NCBI GenBank assembly: GCA_016787225.1
Contig: JAEUUY010000022.1
Location: 173,014 to 237,013 of the forward strand
DNA: 64,000 nt
Source: Chitinophagales bacterium
Lineage (GTDB): Bacteria > Bacteroidota > Bacteroidia > Chitinophagales > JADJOU01
Reading direction: 5' to 3'
The notes under the pieces were generated by a model, which ran no database searches, was not told where the DNA came from, and saw nothing but the letters and a program-made list of their open reading frames with translations. Shown here piece after piece: positions 1 to 7,959 of the stretch (within the stretch, counting starts at the first letter, position 1; each line of letters begins with the position of its first letter). The translations under genes were made by a program, and so were the position numbers.

Positions 1-1
1 A

Positions 2-1021
2 AAAAGCATACTTAAATTCATTGACCTTGATAATACTGAAATTGAATCTGAAAATAATGGAGATTCAATTATTAATAAGGAATTGCCATATATTACAAAG
101 TGGTTAAACAAAAACTTAACTATAGATTTTGAGGGAGCTTCAACTTATCTCTTAAATGAGTATAAAAAAGACTTAAAAAATAAAGTCAAAAAGAGAATAG
201 CAAATAGAAAGTTTTGTTCTAGAATGATTGTAATTCACAAGTTACATAGAGGAGATTTTCAATATAGCATAGATAATAATGCAGGAAGATTATATACAGT
301 TCTTACTCAAATTAAAAAAGAACTTAGGCAGTTCATTAGATACAATGGCAAAAATCTAGTTGCTATTGATATTAAAAACTCTCAACCTTACTTATCATCA
401 ATTTTATTTAGTAAATTTCATTTTGATTTGAATAATTGTGAAAATATAATCAAGTATTATAATCCAATTTTTAGAAATGATAATAATTATACCAATTTTG
501 AAAATAAACTAGTTGAATTAGGAGAAAAACAAGACACAAAAGACTTTTTAGAAATTATTTCAAATGGACTTATTTATGAATATTTTGGCTGTGCTTTGCA
601 AAACCATTCCTTAATAGATTTGGATTTAGATCCAAAAATAGTTAGAAAAAAAGCTAAAAAAATATTGATAAGTCTTCTTTTTAGCAAAAATGATTATTGG
701 CATTTTCAAGGCTATACAAATGTTCTAAAAACTACATTTCCTTCAATATTTGAAGCCTATTATTTACTAAAGTATGAGAAACATAATTCATTGGCTTGTT
801 TTCTTCAAAATCTAGAAGCTAAACTTGTATTGCATAAAGCTTGTAAAATTATTTCTGAAGAAAACCCAGATTTGCTAATTTTAACTATTCATGATTCAAT
901 AGTGACTACTGAGGGCAATGAAGAATATGTAAAAGGAATTCTTTCAAAGGTTTTACACGAAAACATAGGCCTACCACCTACATTAGAAGTTGAAAAATGG
1001 AAAAAATCTCTATTGTCATAG
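2..1021 (+). CDS. Family-A DNA polymerase-like palm protein (5' partial)
   Basis: The frame is open to the left edge of the window, so the true start lies outside; the first in-frame start-like codon is a TTG at 83, giving a 312-residue visible part. Numbered from that TTG, I see the three palm motifs of family-A polymerases in order: IDIKNSQP around D96 (motif A-like), RKKAKKILISLLFS at 188-201 (compare RSNAKVVNFGIIYG of the polA in this window), and TIHDSI at 268-273 (motif C-like HD). A FLQNLEAK stretch near 240 resembles the segment before motif C. There is no exonuclease domain in the visible part. It lies on the element side of the integrase and probably serves replication of that element. 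Function is inferred from motifs only; catalytic activity is unproven. Confidence 0.6.
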   Translation, partial: KSILKFIDLDNTEIESENNGDSIINKELPYITKWLNKNLTIDFEGASTYLLNEYKKDLKNKVKKRIANRKFCSRMIVIHKLHRGDFQYSIDNNAGRLYTVLTQIKKELRQFIRYNGKNLVAIDIKNSQPYLSSILFSKFHFDLNNCENIIKYYNPIFRNDNNYTNFENKLVELGEKQDTKDFLEIISNGLIYEYFGCALQNHSLIDLDLDPKIVRKKAKKILISLLFSKNDYWHFQGYTNVLKTTFPSIFEAYYLLKYEKHNSLACFLQNLEAKLVLHKACKIISEENPDLLILTIHDSIVTTEGNEEYVKGILSKVLHENIGLPPTLEVEKWKKSLLS

Positions 1022-1095
1022 ATTAGAATAAAATATAAAATAATATATATATAACAATAGAGATTACACCATTATGTTAGTAAAAATCCCATTTT

Positions 1096-2283
1096 TCAAA
1101 ATCTATCCTTAAGCTTATCCATATCCTTGATAATCTTATCATCCAAAACCTTTGCGTAAACTTGTGTAGTAGAGATTTTGGTATGACCAAGCATTTTAGA
1201 TACAGTTTCTATAGGTACTCCATTAGCCAGAGCTATAGTTGTAGCAAATGTATGTCTGCCTATATGAGTGGTTAAGGACTTCTTGATTCCTACTATTTCC
1301 TGTATCAGTTTTAAGTTTAGATTCATCTTCTGATTGGATAGTACAGGAAAGATTGGTTTAGTAGCATTCTCATAGTCAGCATACTTATCTATTAGCTCTA
1401 AGGCTTGTGGAAGTAATGGAACTACAAACTTATTGCCAGTTTTAGCTCTATCCATTTTAATGAGATTATCTTCAATATCCCTTAAATTCAAGGTTTTAAT
1501 ATCTGCATAAGATAAACCTGTGAAGCATTGGAATATGAATACATCTCTAACTTTCTCCAAAGTAGGTCTTTGAAAATCAAACTGGATAAGCTTTTTAAGT
1601 TCCTCTATAGTAAGAATAACCCTATTTACTTGTTTAAATTCAAGGGTAAAAGTAGCCATAGGGTTTTTTGAGATAAATCCTTGCTTTATGGCATAGTTGA
1701 TAATTTTCTTCAATCTCTGAATTTGCTTATTTGCTCCATTAGTGGTGCAAGTCTTTTCTGTAGTTACATAACCATAATAGGCTTCACAGAAGTTATAATT
1801 GACTTCTTCTAAAGGAATATCCTTATTACCAGAATAAATAGGAACAAACTCTTTCAGATATTTGAGAGTGGATTTGTAGTTCTTGTAGCTACCATAGGAA
1901 TATTTGATTCCTATCATTTTTTCAAAATTGGTATTATGAAGTGTTGCTGTTTCTATGAGATAGTGGACTATTTGAGTAGGTTTCTTGACTCCTTTTAGCA
2001 TTGTTTTAAATAACTCTGGGGTCAAATACTCATCATTTAATAAAGCCTTTGAATAAGTATTATACATTTTAGTCTTAAACAATTCAAGGAACTCATTTAG
2101 GTCATTGTCAAATTTAGCATTCTTATTGTATTTATCCCATTTAAAAGACTCTATTCTTTTATTAGTGGATAGTTCTAATTTCTGACCATTGATATACATC
2201 TTAGCATATATGGGAACTAATCCAAAATTGTCCTGTTTCTCAGTTTTAACTACAAACTTCAATGTAAAGCTATTTGTAGCCAT
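1096..2283 (-). CDS. Tyrosine recombinase (integrase), IntDOT/CTnDOT type
   Basis: Site-specific integrase of 395 residues. It has an N-terminal arm-binding region, a core-binding helical domain at about 100-215, and a C-terminal catalytic domain. Catalytic residues visible are H340-x-x-R343 (HIGRHTF), H367 (MLGH) and nucleophile Y376 (QVYAKV). The usual first arginine in TGLR is replaced: the sequence reads TGLSYAD with S258, and an arginine lies at 246. This matches the known state of IntDOT from CTnDOT, where Ser259 replaces Arg I and Arg247 compensates. The gene ends 75 bp from the end of the convergent polymerase-like gene, and its 5' side faces GTGTCA repeats and tRNA-Pro. It most likely moves the element whose end lies in this window. 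Confidence 0.93.
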   Translation of the reverse strand: MATNSFTLKFVVKTEKQDNFGLVPIYAKMYINGQKLELSTNKRIESFKWDKYNKNAKFDNDLNEFLELFKTKMYNTYSKALLNDEYLTPELFKTMLKGVKKPTQIVHYLIETATLHNTNFEKMIGIKYSYGSYKNYKSTLKYLKEFVPIYSGNKDIPLEEVNYNFCEAYYGYVTTEKTCTTNGANKQIQRLKKIINYAIKQGFISKNPMATFTLEFKQVNRVILTIEELKKLIQFDFQRPTLEKVRDVFIFQCFTGLSYADIKTLNLRDIEDNLIKMDRAKTGNKFVVPLLPQALELIDKYADYENATKPIFPVLSNQKMNLNLKLIQEIVGIKKSLTTHIGRHTFATTIALANGVPIETVSKMLGHTKISTTQVYAKVLDDKIIKDMDKLKDRF

Positions 2284-2312
2284 ATTGAGATTAGTTTAAA
2301 AAGTGAATGATT

Positions 2313-2469
2313 TGACACCTTTTGAAGGTGTCATTTAAAAGTGTGTGAAGATTTGTTAATGAAAATAAAAGCTAATGCTCTTAACCCTTATTGATAAAGG
2401 GATTTAATGAACTTGAAAAGTGTCAAAAAGGTGTCAAGACACTTTTAAAAAGTGTACAAATTAGTGTCA
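2313..2469. repeat. GTGTCA repeat cluster upstream of integrase
   Basis: The 324-bp gap between the integrase start and tRNA-Pro contains no gene. It carries at least six copies of a 6-7 bp core. Direct copies (A/G)GTGTCA lie at 2327-2333, 2419-2425, 2430-2436 and 2463-2469; inverted copies lie at 2313-2319 and 2437-2443. Two form perfect inverted repeats: 9-bp arms at 2313-2333, and 9-bp arms at 2416-2424 with 2438-2446. Spaced repeats beside an integrase gene resemble arm-type integrase or excisionase binding sites; that role is inferred. Confidence 0.6.
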
Positions 2470-2568
2470 GTAATTATTAAAAATTGACTTGAATTTGAGA
2501 AGAACTATATAGGATAAGAAATTAAATAAATCCCTTGAAAACCCTATAAACACTGACTAATAGAAAAC

Positions 2569-2599
2569 AAAAAAGCCTCACATTTCTGCAAGGCTTTTT
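2569..2599 (-). terminator. Intrinsic terminator after the tRNA pair
   Basis: A 9-bp stem (AAAAAGCCT / AGGCTTTTT) with a 12-nt loop lies about 10 bp beyond the 3' end of tRNA-Pro and gives a T-rich tail on the minus strand. It would end the tRNA-Ser/tRNA-Pro transcript before the integrase region. Confidence 0.7.
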
Positions 2600-2607
2600 A
2601 ACTAATG

Positions 2608-2681
2608 TAGGGATGACAGGATTCGAACCTGCGACCACCTGGTCCCAAACCAGGTGCGCTACCGGACTGCGCTACATCCCT
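2608..2681 (-). tRNA. tRNA-Pro (anticodon TGG)
   Basis: The reverse complement folds as a 74-nt tRNA. The acceptor stem is AGGGATG/CATCCCT with discriminator A, the anticodon loop is TTTGGGA (TGG, proline), and the T arm is GCAGG-TTCGAAT-CCTGT. CCA is not encoded. Its 3' end points towards the integrase and GTGTCA repeats, so it is a plausible target of the element, although the terminator hairpin lies in between and no second copy of the tRNA end is visible in the window. Confidence 0.95.
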
Positions 2682-2692
2682 AATTAATTTTG

Positions 2693-2779
2693 CGGTGAGG
2701 GCGGGATTCGAACCCGCGGTACAGTTTCCCGTACGTCAGTTTAGCAAACTGGTGGTTTCAGCCTCTCACCCACCTCACC
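2693..2779 (-). tRNA. tRNA-Ser (anticodon GCT)
   Basis: An 87-nt tRNA with a long variable arm, as expected for class II tRNA-Ser. The acceptor stem is GGTGAGG/CCTCACC, the anticodon stem-loop is CAGTTTGCTAAACTG (GCT, decoding AGC/AGU), and the T loop is TTCGAAT. It is 11 bp upstream of tRNA-Pro and probably cotranscribed with it. Confidence 0.95.
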
Positions 2780-2806
2780 TTTAGCAACTCCCTGCTAAAA
2801 AGGAGT

Positions 2807-2815
2807 GCAAATATA
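2807..2815 (-). promoter_or_regulatory. -7 element for the tRNA pair
   Basis: The minus strand reads TATATTTGC, the Bacteroidota -7 box TAnnTTTG, 28 bp before the 5' end of tRNA-Ser. The spacing fits a short leader ahead of the tRNA operon. Confidence 0.6.
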
Positions 2816-2835
2816 TAATTATTTTTTTATTTGGC

Positions 2836-4260
2836 TTATAAATTGCTCAAATTAATTCTTTTCTTGAGCTCTTCTAGGTCTTCTCTAAATTTCTTATCTA
2901 CCTCGAGAAGATTATCTACCACTTGAATGGAGTGAATGACTGTACTATGATCCTTATTGCCAAAATGACGACCTATTTCTTTCAGTGAATTTTTGGTGTA
3001 TTTTTTTGCTAAATACATAGAGATTTGTCGGGCATTGACTACCTCTCTCTTCCGTGTATTTTGTTTGAGTAAATCCGCATTTACACCGATGAATTCACAA
3101 ACTGTTTTCTGAATATACTCTACAGAAACTTCTCTGGATACGGACTTGACATAGTTTTTAATTATTTTCTTGGCTAAATCTATGTCTACATCTTTCTTCA
3201 CAAGTGAAGCTTGCGCCAGAAGGGCTATCATGGCACCCTCTAGATCTCTCACATTAGTATTGATATTAAAGGCTACATACTCAACTACCTCTTTAGGTAA
3301 TATAACTCCGTCAGCATACATCTTTTTTTCAAGGATAGAATAGCGCGTCTCGTAATCTGGCATTCCCATTTCAGCGAGCAGCCCCCACTTTAATCTGGAC
3401 AACAATCTTTCTTCTATCCCATCCATATCTTTTGGAGCTCTGTCAGAAGTAATGACTAATTGTTTACCATTATTATGTAGGTGATTAAATATATTGAAAA
3501 ATATCTCCTGAGATTTTTCTTTACCAGAAAAGAATTGAATGTCATCTATTAACAAAACATCGATGAGATTATAAAAGTTGATAAACTCATGTGTATTGTT
3601 ATTCTTAGCAGACTCGATAAATTGATTAATAAATTTATCCGATTGTATATATAGAACCGTTTTACTCGGAGTAATTTGTTTTATTTGATTACCTATTGCT
3701 TGCAGCAAATGGGACTTCCCCACTCCAGTGCCACCATATAGAAACAATGGATTAAATGCTGTGCCTCCAGGTTTCTTAGCTACGGCATAACCAGCAGCTC
3801 TAGATAATCGATTGCAGTCGCCTTCTATAAAACTTTCAAAGGTAAAAATAGGGTTTAACTGTGAATCTATGCTGACCTTTTTAATACCAGGAATTACAAA
3901 AGGATTGCGAATTTGATTACCTACAGTTATTGGCATAAATGTCTCAGAATTTTCACTAGAGTTTCCTTTAGTATTTGGGTAAGAGATGGCACTCTTGCTA
4001 TCATTTTTATCAAGTAGAATGCGATATTCAAGTTTAGCTTTTTCGCCAATTTCTCTCATCAATGCTTTCCGAATAATAGTCACATAGTGTTCTTCGAGCC
4101 ACTCATAAAAAAATTGAGAAGGCACCTGTATAGTCAAAATATCTTTATCTAATGCTACTGGCACAATAGGTTCGAACCATGTAGAATAAACTTGAGATGA
4201 TACATTACTCTTTATCACCTCCAGACATTTTGCCCACACCTTTTCAAAATTTTCAGACAT
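2836..4260 (-). CDS. dnaA: Chromosomal replication initiator DnaA
   Basis: AAA+ initiator that binds DnaA boxes and opens the origin. Of 474 residues, the N-terminal interaction domain covers about 1-80 and is followed by a low-complexity linker. The ATPase has Walker A GGTGVGKS at 176-183 and Walker B LLIDD near 236-240. The C-terminal DNA-binding domain carries the signature GNKDHSTVIHS near 443-453. Length is normal. No dnaN or cluster of DnaA boxes adjoins it, so the origin is not obviously at this gene; the nearest box-rich gap I see is upstream of gyrB. Start is an ATG directly preceding the usual N-terminal MSENFEKVW-type sequence. Confidence 0.98.
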   Translation of the reverse strand: MSENFEKVWAKCLEVIKSNVSSQVYSTWFEPIVPVALDKDILTIQVPSQFFYEWLEEHYVTIIRKALMREIGEKAKLEYRILLDKNDSKSAISYPNTKGNSSENSETFMPITVGNQIRNPFVIPGIKKVSIDSQLNPIFTFESFIEGDCNRLSRAAGYAVAKKPGGTAFNPLFLYGGTGVGKSHLLQAIGNQIKQITPSKTVLYIQSDKFINQFIESAKNNNTHEFINFYNLIDVLLIDDIQFFSGKEKSQEIFFNIFNHLHNNGKQLVITSDRAPKDMDGIEERLLSRLKWGLLAEMGMPDYETRYSILEKKMYADGVILPKEVVEYVAFNINTNVRDLEGAMIALLAQASLVKKDVDIDLAKKIIKNYVKSVSREVSVEYIQKTVCEFIGVNADLLKQNTRKREVVNARQISMYLAKKYTKNSLKEIGRHFGNKDHSTVIHSIQVVDNLLEVDKKFREDLEELKKRINLSNL

Positions 4261-4353
4261 AAATTTTATTGTTATTTTTCTGTTAAGAAATTTTCTTCAC
4301 TTCCGTGGTGCGAATATGAACAATTTAATGTGAATAACTAGAGTTTTTTTTGC

Positions 4354-5274
4354 TTAAATCTGACATTTTATCAAATTAGATAGGTTTTTCTCGATTGCTT
4401 TTTTGTTTCTGTTAAAATAAATATCTAATTTGCCGAGAGTTATGCCGCCAAAGCCCACCTGATTTATTATGACAAATTTTTTTTCAGGTTTTTGAACTAG
4501 GGTCGGGCAATCTAAAAATGTATGCGTATGACCTCCAATTATTACATCAATATTGTCCACTTTTTCTGCCAAAATTAAATCGCTAATTTTTTTACTCTTA
4601 TAACTATAACCTAAATGTGATAAACAAATAATTATATCACAATTCTCATCTTCCTTCAATATTCTTGCATACCTATTTGCTACTTCAACTGGGTCTTGAT
4701 AAATGATATTTCCATAATTTTTCTTACTTACAAGTCCATCAAGCTCTATCCCAATGCCTAAAACCCCTACTTTTATTTTACCTTTATTAAAAACAATATA
4801 TGGTGCTACCTTATTGGCTAGATTAGAATCTGTCACATCATAGTTGCTAATAATAAATGGAAAATTGGCATGGTCCATTTGTTTAGCGAGATTAGCTGCT
4901 CCGTTGTCAAAATCGTGATTACCTATAGTGCTTGCGTCATATCCTAGGTAGGACATAGCCTTCATTTCTATCTCACCTTGATACATGTTAAAATAGGGAG
5001 TCCCTTGAAAAATATCACCGGCATCTAATAAAAGAGTATTGCTCTCTGTTGTTCTAACTTCATCAATAGCCTGTTTTCTAGCTATTACACCACCTAATCC
5101 TTTATACTCTCCGTCTTCAAATGGATCAATTCTGCTATGTGTATCATTGGTATGAATAAGGGTTAACTTTTCAAAAGGGGCATCCACTCCCTTCCAAAGA
5201 TGACTATAGGACTGAAGTAGGGGTATTGAAACACCAGCGATAAAGCTAGATTGTAGGAATTCTATTCTTTGCAT
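4354..5274 (-). CDS. Metallophosphatase, 5'-nucleotidase N-terminal domain type
   Basis: Calcineurin-like phosphatase of the UshA/5'-nucleotidase N-terminal family, 306 residues. Metal-binding motifs are in order: LIHTNDTHSR (D44, H46), LLDAGDIFQGTP (D84), IGNHDFDNG (N119, H120), LSHLGY and IGGHTHTF. The N-terminus MQRIEFLQSSFIAGVSIPLL looks like a weak, non-twin-arginine export signal. The substrate-specificity C-terminal domain of classic 5'-nucleotidases is absent; in this phylum it is often a separate gene, but none is adjacent. It probably dephosphorylates nucleotides or sugar phosphates outside the cytoplasm. A minus-strand TATCTTTG box at 5291-5298 lies just upstream. Confidence 0.88.
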   Translation of the reverse strand: MQRIEFLQSSFIAGVSIPLLQSYSHLWKGVDAPFEKLTLIHTNDTHSRIDPFEDGEYKGLGGVIARKQAIDEVRTTESNTLLLDAGDIFQGTPYFNMYQGEIEMKAMSYLGYDASTIGNHDFDNGAANLAKQMDHANFPFIISNYDVTDSNLANKVAPYIVFNKGKIKVGVLGIGIELDGLVSKKNYGNIIYQDPVEVANRYARILKEDENCDIIICLSHLGYSYKSKKISDLILAEKVDNIDVIIGGHTHTFLDCPTLVQKPEKKFVIINQVGFGGITLGKLDIYFNRNKKAIEKNLSNLIKCQI

Positions 5275-5420
5275 ATCAAAATAGTTGCTACAAAGATAGT
5301 TAGATTGTTGAAATACAACTTAACCAAGCTAAAATATTAATTTCAAAGGACTTGATACTTTTACTTTTGTAGACGCAATGCCTGTGAATTTGCAAAAAAA
5401 TATTAGCTTGCCTATCTAGT

Positions 5421-6170
5421 TTATCTCGCCAAACCACCGCAAACGCCGATAATTTGTCCAGTGACATAGGAACTCATATCGGAGGCTAAGAATACTACTA
5501 CTTTAGCTACCTCATCCGCAGTCGCAAATCGTTTCATAGGAATTTGATCTAAATATTTTTTCTTAAGATCCTCTGGCAATTCATCGGTCATTTCAGTTTG
5601 AATAAAACCAGGAGCTATAGCATTGCATCTAATATTACGCGAACCGAGCTCATCCGCCACAGACTTTGTCAATCCTATCATCCCAGCTTTGGATGCAGAA
5701 TAATTCACCTGACCTGCTTGTCCTTTTAGTCCTACGATCGATGTAATATTAATGATACTGCCTTTTCTTTGCTTCAGCATTACTGCAGATGCGTGTTTAG
5801 TCAAATTAAAGGCTGACTTTAAATTATTGTTGATGACCTCGTCCCATTGTTCTTCATTCATGCGCATAAGCAAGGTATCTCTTGTTATACCAGCATTATT
5901 GACTATTACATCAATAGTTGTAAACTTGCCAATGGCAGCATCGCAAAGTTCCTTAGCAGCTGTAAAAGAAGAAGCATCGCTTTTCACGGCCAAGCCTAGT
6001 GAACCTAAATTTTCGATTTCCCGAACTAACTCCATAGCCTTTGCTTCACTAGAATGGTATGAAAAAACCACATTGGCACCTTCCTTCGCTAGTTCGAGTA
6101 CAATAGCTCTTCCTATACCTCTACTCCCACCTGTGACTATAACGGTTTTTCCATTCAGCAATTTCTGCAT
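5421..6170 (-). CDS. fabG: 3-oxoacyl-ACP reductase FabG
   Basis: NADPH-dependent reductase of fatty acid elongation, a classical short-chain dehydrogenase of 249 residues. It has the cofactor motif TGGSRGIG at 13-20, NNAGI at 91-95, and the catalytic triad S144, Y157 and K161 (YSASK). The length is typical and the C-terminal VTGQIIGVCGG end is conserved in FabG. It begins 2 bp after the stop of a 53-codon membrane-protein gene on the same strand and is probably cotranscribed with it. Confidence 0.96.
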   Translation of the reverse strand: MQKLLNGKTVIVTGGSRGIGRAIVLELAKEGANVVFSYHSSEAKAMELVREIENLGSLGLAVKSDASSFTAAKELCDAAIGKFTTIDVIVNNAGITRDTLLMRMNEEQWDEVINNNLKSAFNLTKHASAVMLKQRKGSIINITSIVGLKGQAGQVNYSASKAGMIGLTKSVADELGSRNIRCNAIAPGFIQTEMTDELPEDLKKKYLDQIPMKRFATADEVAKVVVFLASDMSSYVTGQIIGVCGGLAR

Positions 6171-6172
6171 AT

Positions 6173-6334
6173 TTAATTGTTTTTTTTATTCTTTTTTTCA
6201 AATATGTAATGGTAAACATAATACCCTATGGTCACTGCTAGAAAAATACTTACAATAGTAAGCGATGTACTCAAAATGGTGGATAATAAGTCCTTTTCTA
6301 AGCCTAAAAATGTCTCAGAATTTTCCATACTCAT
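6173..6334 (-). CDS. Small single-pass membrane protein (53 aa)
   Basis: A small reading frame, not recognised as a family. It starts with ATG (a second ATG is two codons on), has an acidic N-terminal segment of about 17 residues, one hydrophobic segment at about 19-41 (SLTIVSIFLAVTIGYYV), and a lysine/asparagine-rich tail. This is a believable single-pass protein with the positive end inside. It ends 2 bp before fabG, and a TATATTTG box lies 11 bp before its start. Those two points support a real gene; function is unknown. Confidence 0.6.
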   Translation of the reverse strand: MSMENSETFLGLEKDLLSTILSTSLTIVSIFLAVTIGYYVYHYIFEKKNKKNN

Positions 6335-6344
6335 TGGTTATTCT

Positions 6345-6353
6345 GCAAATATA
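6345..6353 (-). promoter_or_regulatory. -7 element for the small membrane gene and fabG
   Basis: The minus strand reads TATATTTGC, matching TAnnTTTG, ending 11 bp before the ATG at 6334. It implies that transcription starts before the 53-codon gene and reads into fabG. Confidence 0.55.
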
Positions 6354-6445
6354 ACTCAATTTGTAGTATAGAATGAAAAAAATTTAAGCTTACATGTCTA
6401 GCATTTATAATATATTTGTGATTTAAAAAATTAAAATAAATAATA

Positions 6446-6982
6446 ATGAAAAAATTAATTTACTCATTCATGGCTCTTGGAGCTCTTGTAATTTCCTCTT
6501 GTTCTTCTGATCCATGCAAAGATAAAAGTGCACTTACTTTATGCAGTGGCAACGGTACTTTAGAGGCTAGTGGCTCAAATTGTAATTGTAAATGTAATGC
6601 GGGATATTCTGGAACAAATTGTTCGACCTTAGTCATGACGTCAATCATTGGGTCATGGAATCAGGTTTCTACTGCACTTATAGGTTCGTCACCAAATGCT
6701 AGAACTGGCACTACAACTATTGTCGCTGACGTGCCAGCTGTATCTAGAGTAAAAATTACAAACTTGAATCAATATTTTGGTTGCTCTAATGGTGGTGTGG
6801 TAACTGATGTCATTTGTTATGGCAACATAACGAATGGAGAAATTGTGTTAGAAGAAACTCCTCAATGCGGTGTGACCTTCAAGGGCAAAGGTGTTAAACA
6901 AACTGATGGAAGTTGGAAGTTTACATATACCGCTTCTAATACAGCTGGTTTACATAATTGTGAAACTACTTTAAAAAAATAA
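6446..6982 (+). CDS. Lipoprotein with EGF-like cysteine module
   Basis: A 178-residue exported lipoprotein. The signal peptide ends in a lipobox (ALVISSC, Cys19). Directly after it is an EGF-like pattern with a cluster of cysteines ending in CKCNAGYSGTNC. The C-terminal part (IIGSWNQVS onwards) looks like a lipocalin-like or small beta-barrel domain of the kind common in Bacteroidota lipoproteins, and carries three further cysteines. A TATATTTG box lies at 6411-6418. The gene faces a convergent lipoprotein gene with a shared terminator. The binding partner or role cannot be told. Confidence 0.8.
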   Translation: MKKLIYSFMALGALVISSCSSDPCKDKSALTLCSGNGTLEASGSNCNCKCNAGYSGTNCSTLVMTSIIGSWNQVSTALIGSSPNARTGTTTIVADVPAVSRVKITNLNQYFGCSNGGVVTDVICYGNITNGEIVLEETPQCGVTFKGKGVKQTDGSWKFTYTASNTAGLHNCETTLKK

Positions 6983-7003
6983 ATTCTTAGCTAACTAAAT
7001 AAA

Positions 7004-7032
7004 AAAAAAGACTCCTTAATGGAGTCTTTTTT
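7004..7032. terminator. Bidirectional intrinsic terminator
   Basis: A perfect stem (AAAAAAGACTCC / GGAGTCTTTTTT) around the loop TTAAT lies between two convergent lipoprotein genes, with runs of A on one side and T on the other. It can terminate both strands and abuts the stop codon of the minus-strand gene. Confidence 0.9.
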
Positions 7033-7527
7033 TTATCTCGTAACCGAAGTGCCTTGTTGGTTACCTTTGTCATCTAGTTTAATAGCTGGATCCGATTTGA
7101 CATCACTACCTCTTGTCACAGCTGTTCCTACTTGGTTGCCTTTTGCATCTAGCACTGGTTTTGCAGGAGTCTTATCTACTGTCTTCACTTTCTCAGCTGT
7201 TTTCTTAGCATCAGCCACAGCTTTTTTCTTCAAAGCCTCCGCTTTCATTTGTGCAGCTTTCAACTCTCTTTGTGTTTTAGCTAAAAGATCCGCTTGAGCC
7301 TTTGCACTCAAATGTGAAAGAGAGTCCTGTACCATTTTAACCTGCGCATTGATGGCATCTTCACAAGCAGTAGCAGCCTCATTTTCCACTTTCATTTTTT
7401 CTGCATTATAGGCTTCTGTCACCTTAGCATCTATAGTTGCCTGATCTGCTTCTGGTTGTTGACAACTCTGAATTAGCATTAGAGTGGAAAAAGCTCCACT
7501 TACTAGTATTAGATTAATTTTTTTCAT
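7033..7527 (-). CDS. Coiled-coil lipoprotein with C-terminal duplicated motif
   Basis: A 164-residue lipoprotein: signal peptide with lipobox LIQSC, then a long alanine/lysine/glutamate-rich helical stretch (about 30-120) likely to form a coiled coil. The end holds two copies of a short motif, DAKGNQVGTAVTRG and DDKGNQQGTSVTR. It has no recognised domain. It lies 28 bp downstream of a shorter lipoprotein gene of similar style (77 residues), and the two share an acidic segment followed by a cysteine in the mature part. Probably an operon pair of envelope proteins. Confidence 0.75.
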   Translation of the reverse strand: MKKINLILVSGAFSTLMLIQSCQQPEADQATIDAKVTEAYNAEKMKVENEAATACEDAINAQVKMVQDSLSHLSAKAQADLLAKTQRELKAAQMKAEALKKKAVADAKKTAEKVKTVDKTPAKPVLDAKGNQVGTAVTRGSDVKSDPAIKLDDKGNQQGTSVTR

Positions 7528-7555
7528 TTGATCTTATGTTTAATAAATTTAAATA

Positions 7556-7789
7556 TTACTTGGTAGCTGGCGCGGGAGTTTGAGAAGCGGCTAATCTTTC
7601 ACTTACTTGTTGATTAATAGACTCATCACATTGCATTTTTTTAAGTTCTTTCAGGGTGTTTAATTCTGCACCATACTTATCTTGAACTTTCTGGGCTATT
7701 TCCTCATCTGTAGGCATTTTTGGTTCTTGATTGCAGCTAGTGGTCATCATAAGACTTAGACCAGCCATTAAAATAATTGTTCTTTTCAT
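7556..7789 (-). CDS. Small lipoprotein (77 aa)
   Basis: A 77-residue protein with a lipoprotein signal (MTTSC), an acidic helical middle (PTDEEIAQKVQDKYGAE) and a single further cysteine (MQCDESI). The layout resembles the N-terminal half of the following coiled-coil lipoprotein, with a C-D/E-x-I-N element in both, so the pair may be paralogous. A TATATTTG box on the minus strand at 7835-7842 precedes it. Function unknown. Confidence 0.7.
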   Translation of the reverse strand: MKRTIILMAGLSLMMTTSCNQEPKMPTDEEIAQKVQDKYGAELNTLKELKKMQCDESINQQVSERLAASQTPAPATK

Positions 7790-7929
7790 TGAAATATAAT
7801 TTTATGTTATGAAAATATAGTCGTTTTGACTCCACAAATATAACTAAGTTTAATATACAATAGTATCATTTTTGCATAAAAATCAAGCTCATACAAAACT
7901 GTGGATAATTTGTCATTACTATTCCATTA

Positions 7930-7956
7930 TTGACTAGCCACAAGTCCTTAAATTTG
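7930..7956 (+). promoter_or_regulatory. dnaE promoter, near-leaderless
   Basis: A TTG (7930-7932) is followed after 16 bp by TAAATTTG (7949-7956). The dnaE ATG is at 7960, only 3 bp past the box, so the transcript should start at or close to the start codon. A perfect DnaA-box sequence TGTGGATAA lies just upstream at 7900-7908. Confidence 0.55.
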
Positions 7957-7959
7957 CTT

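Noticed and set aside
5752..6258. 168-codon plus-strand frame opposite fabG
   Set aside because: Lies antisense to a well-supported gene; no domain, no promoter, composition typical of a shadow.
7019..7297. 92-codon plus-strand frame opposite the coiled-coil lipoprotein
   Set aside because: Antisense of an alanine-rich helical gene, which gives long open shadows.
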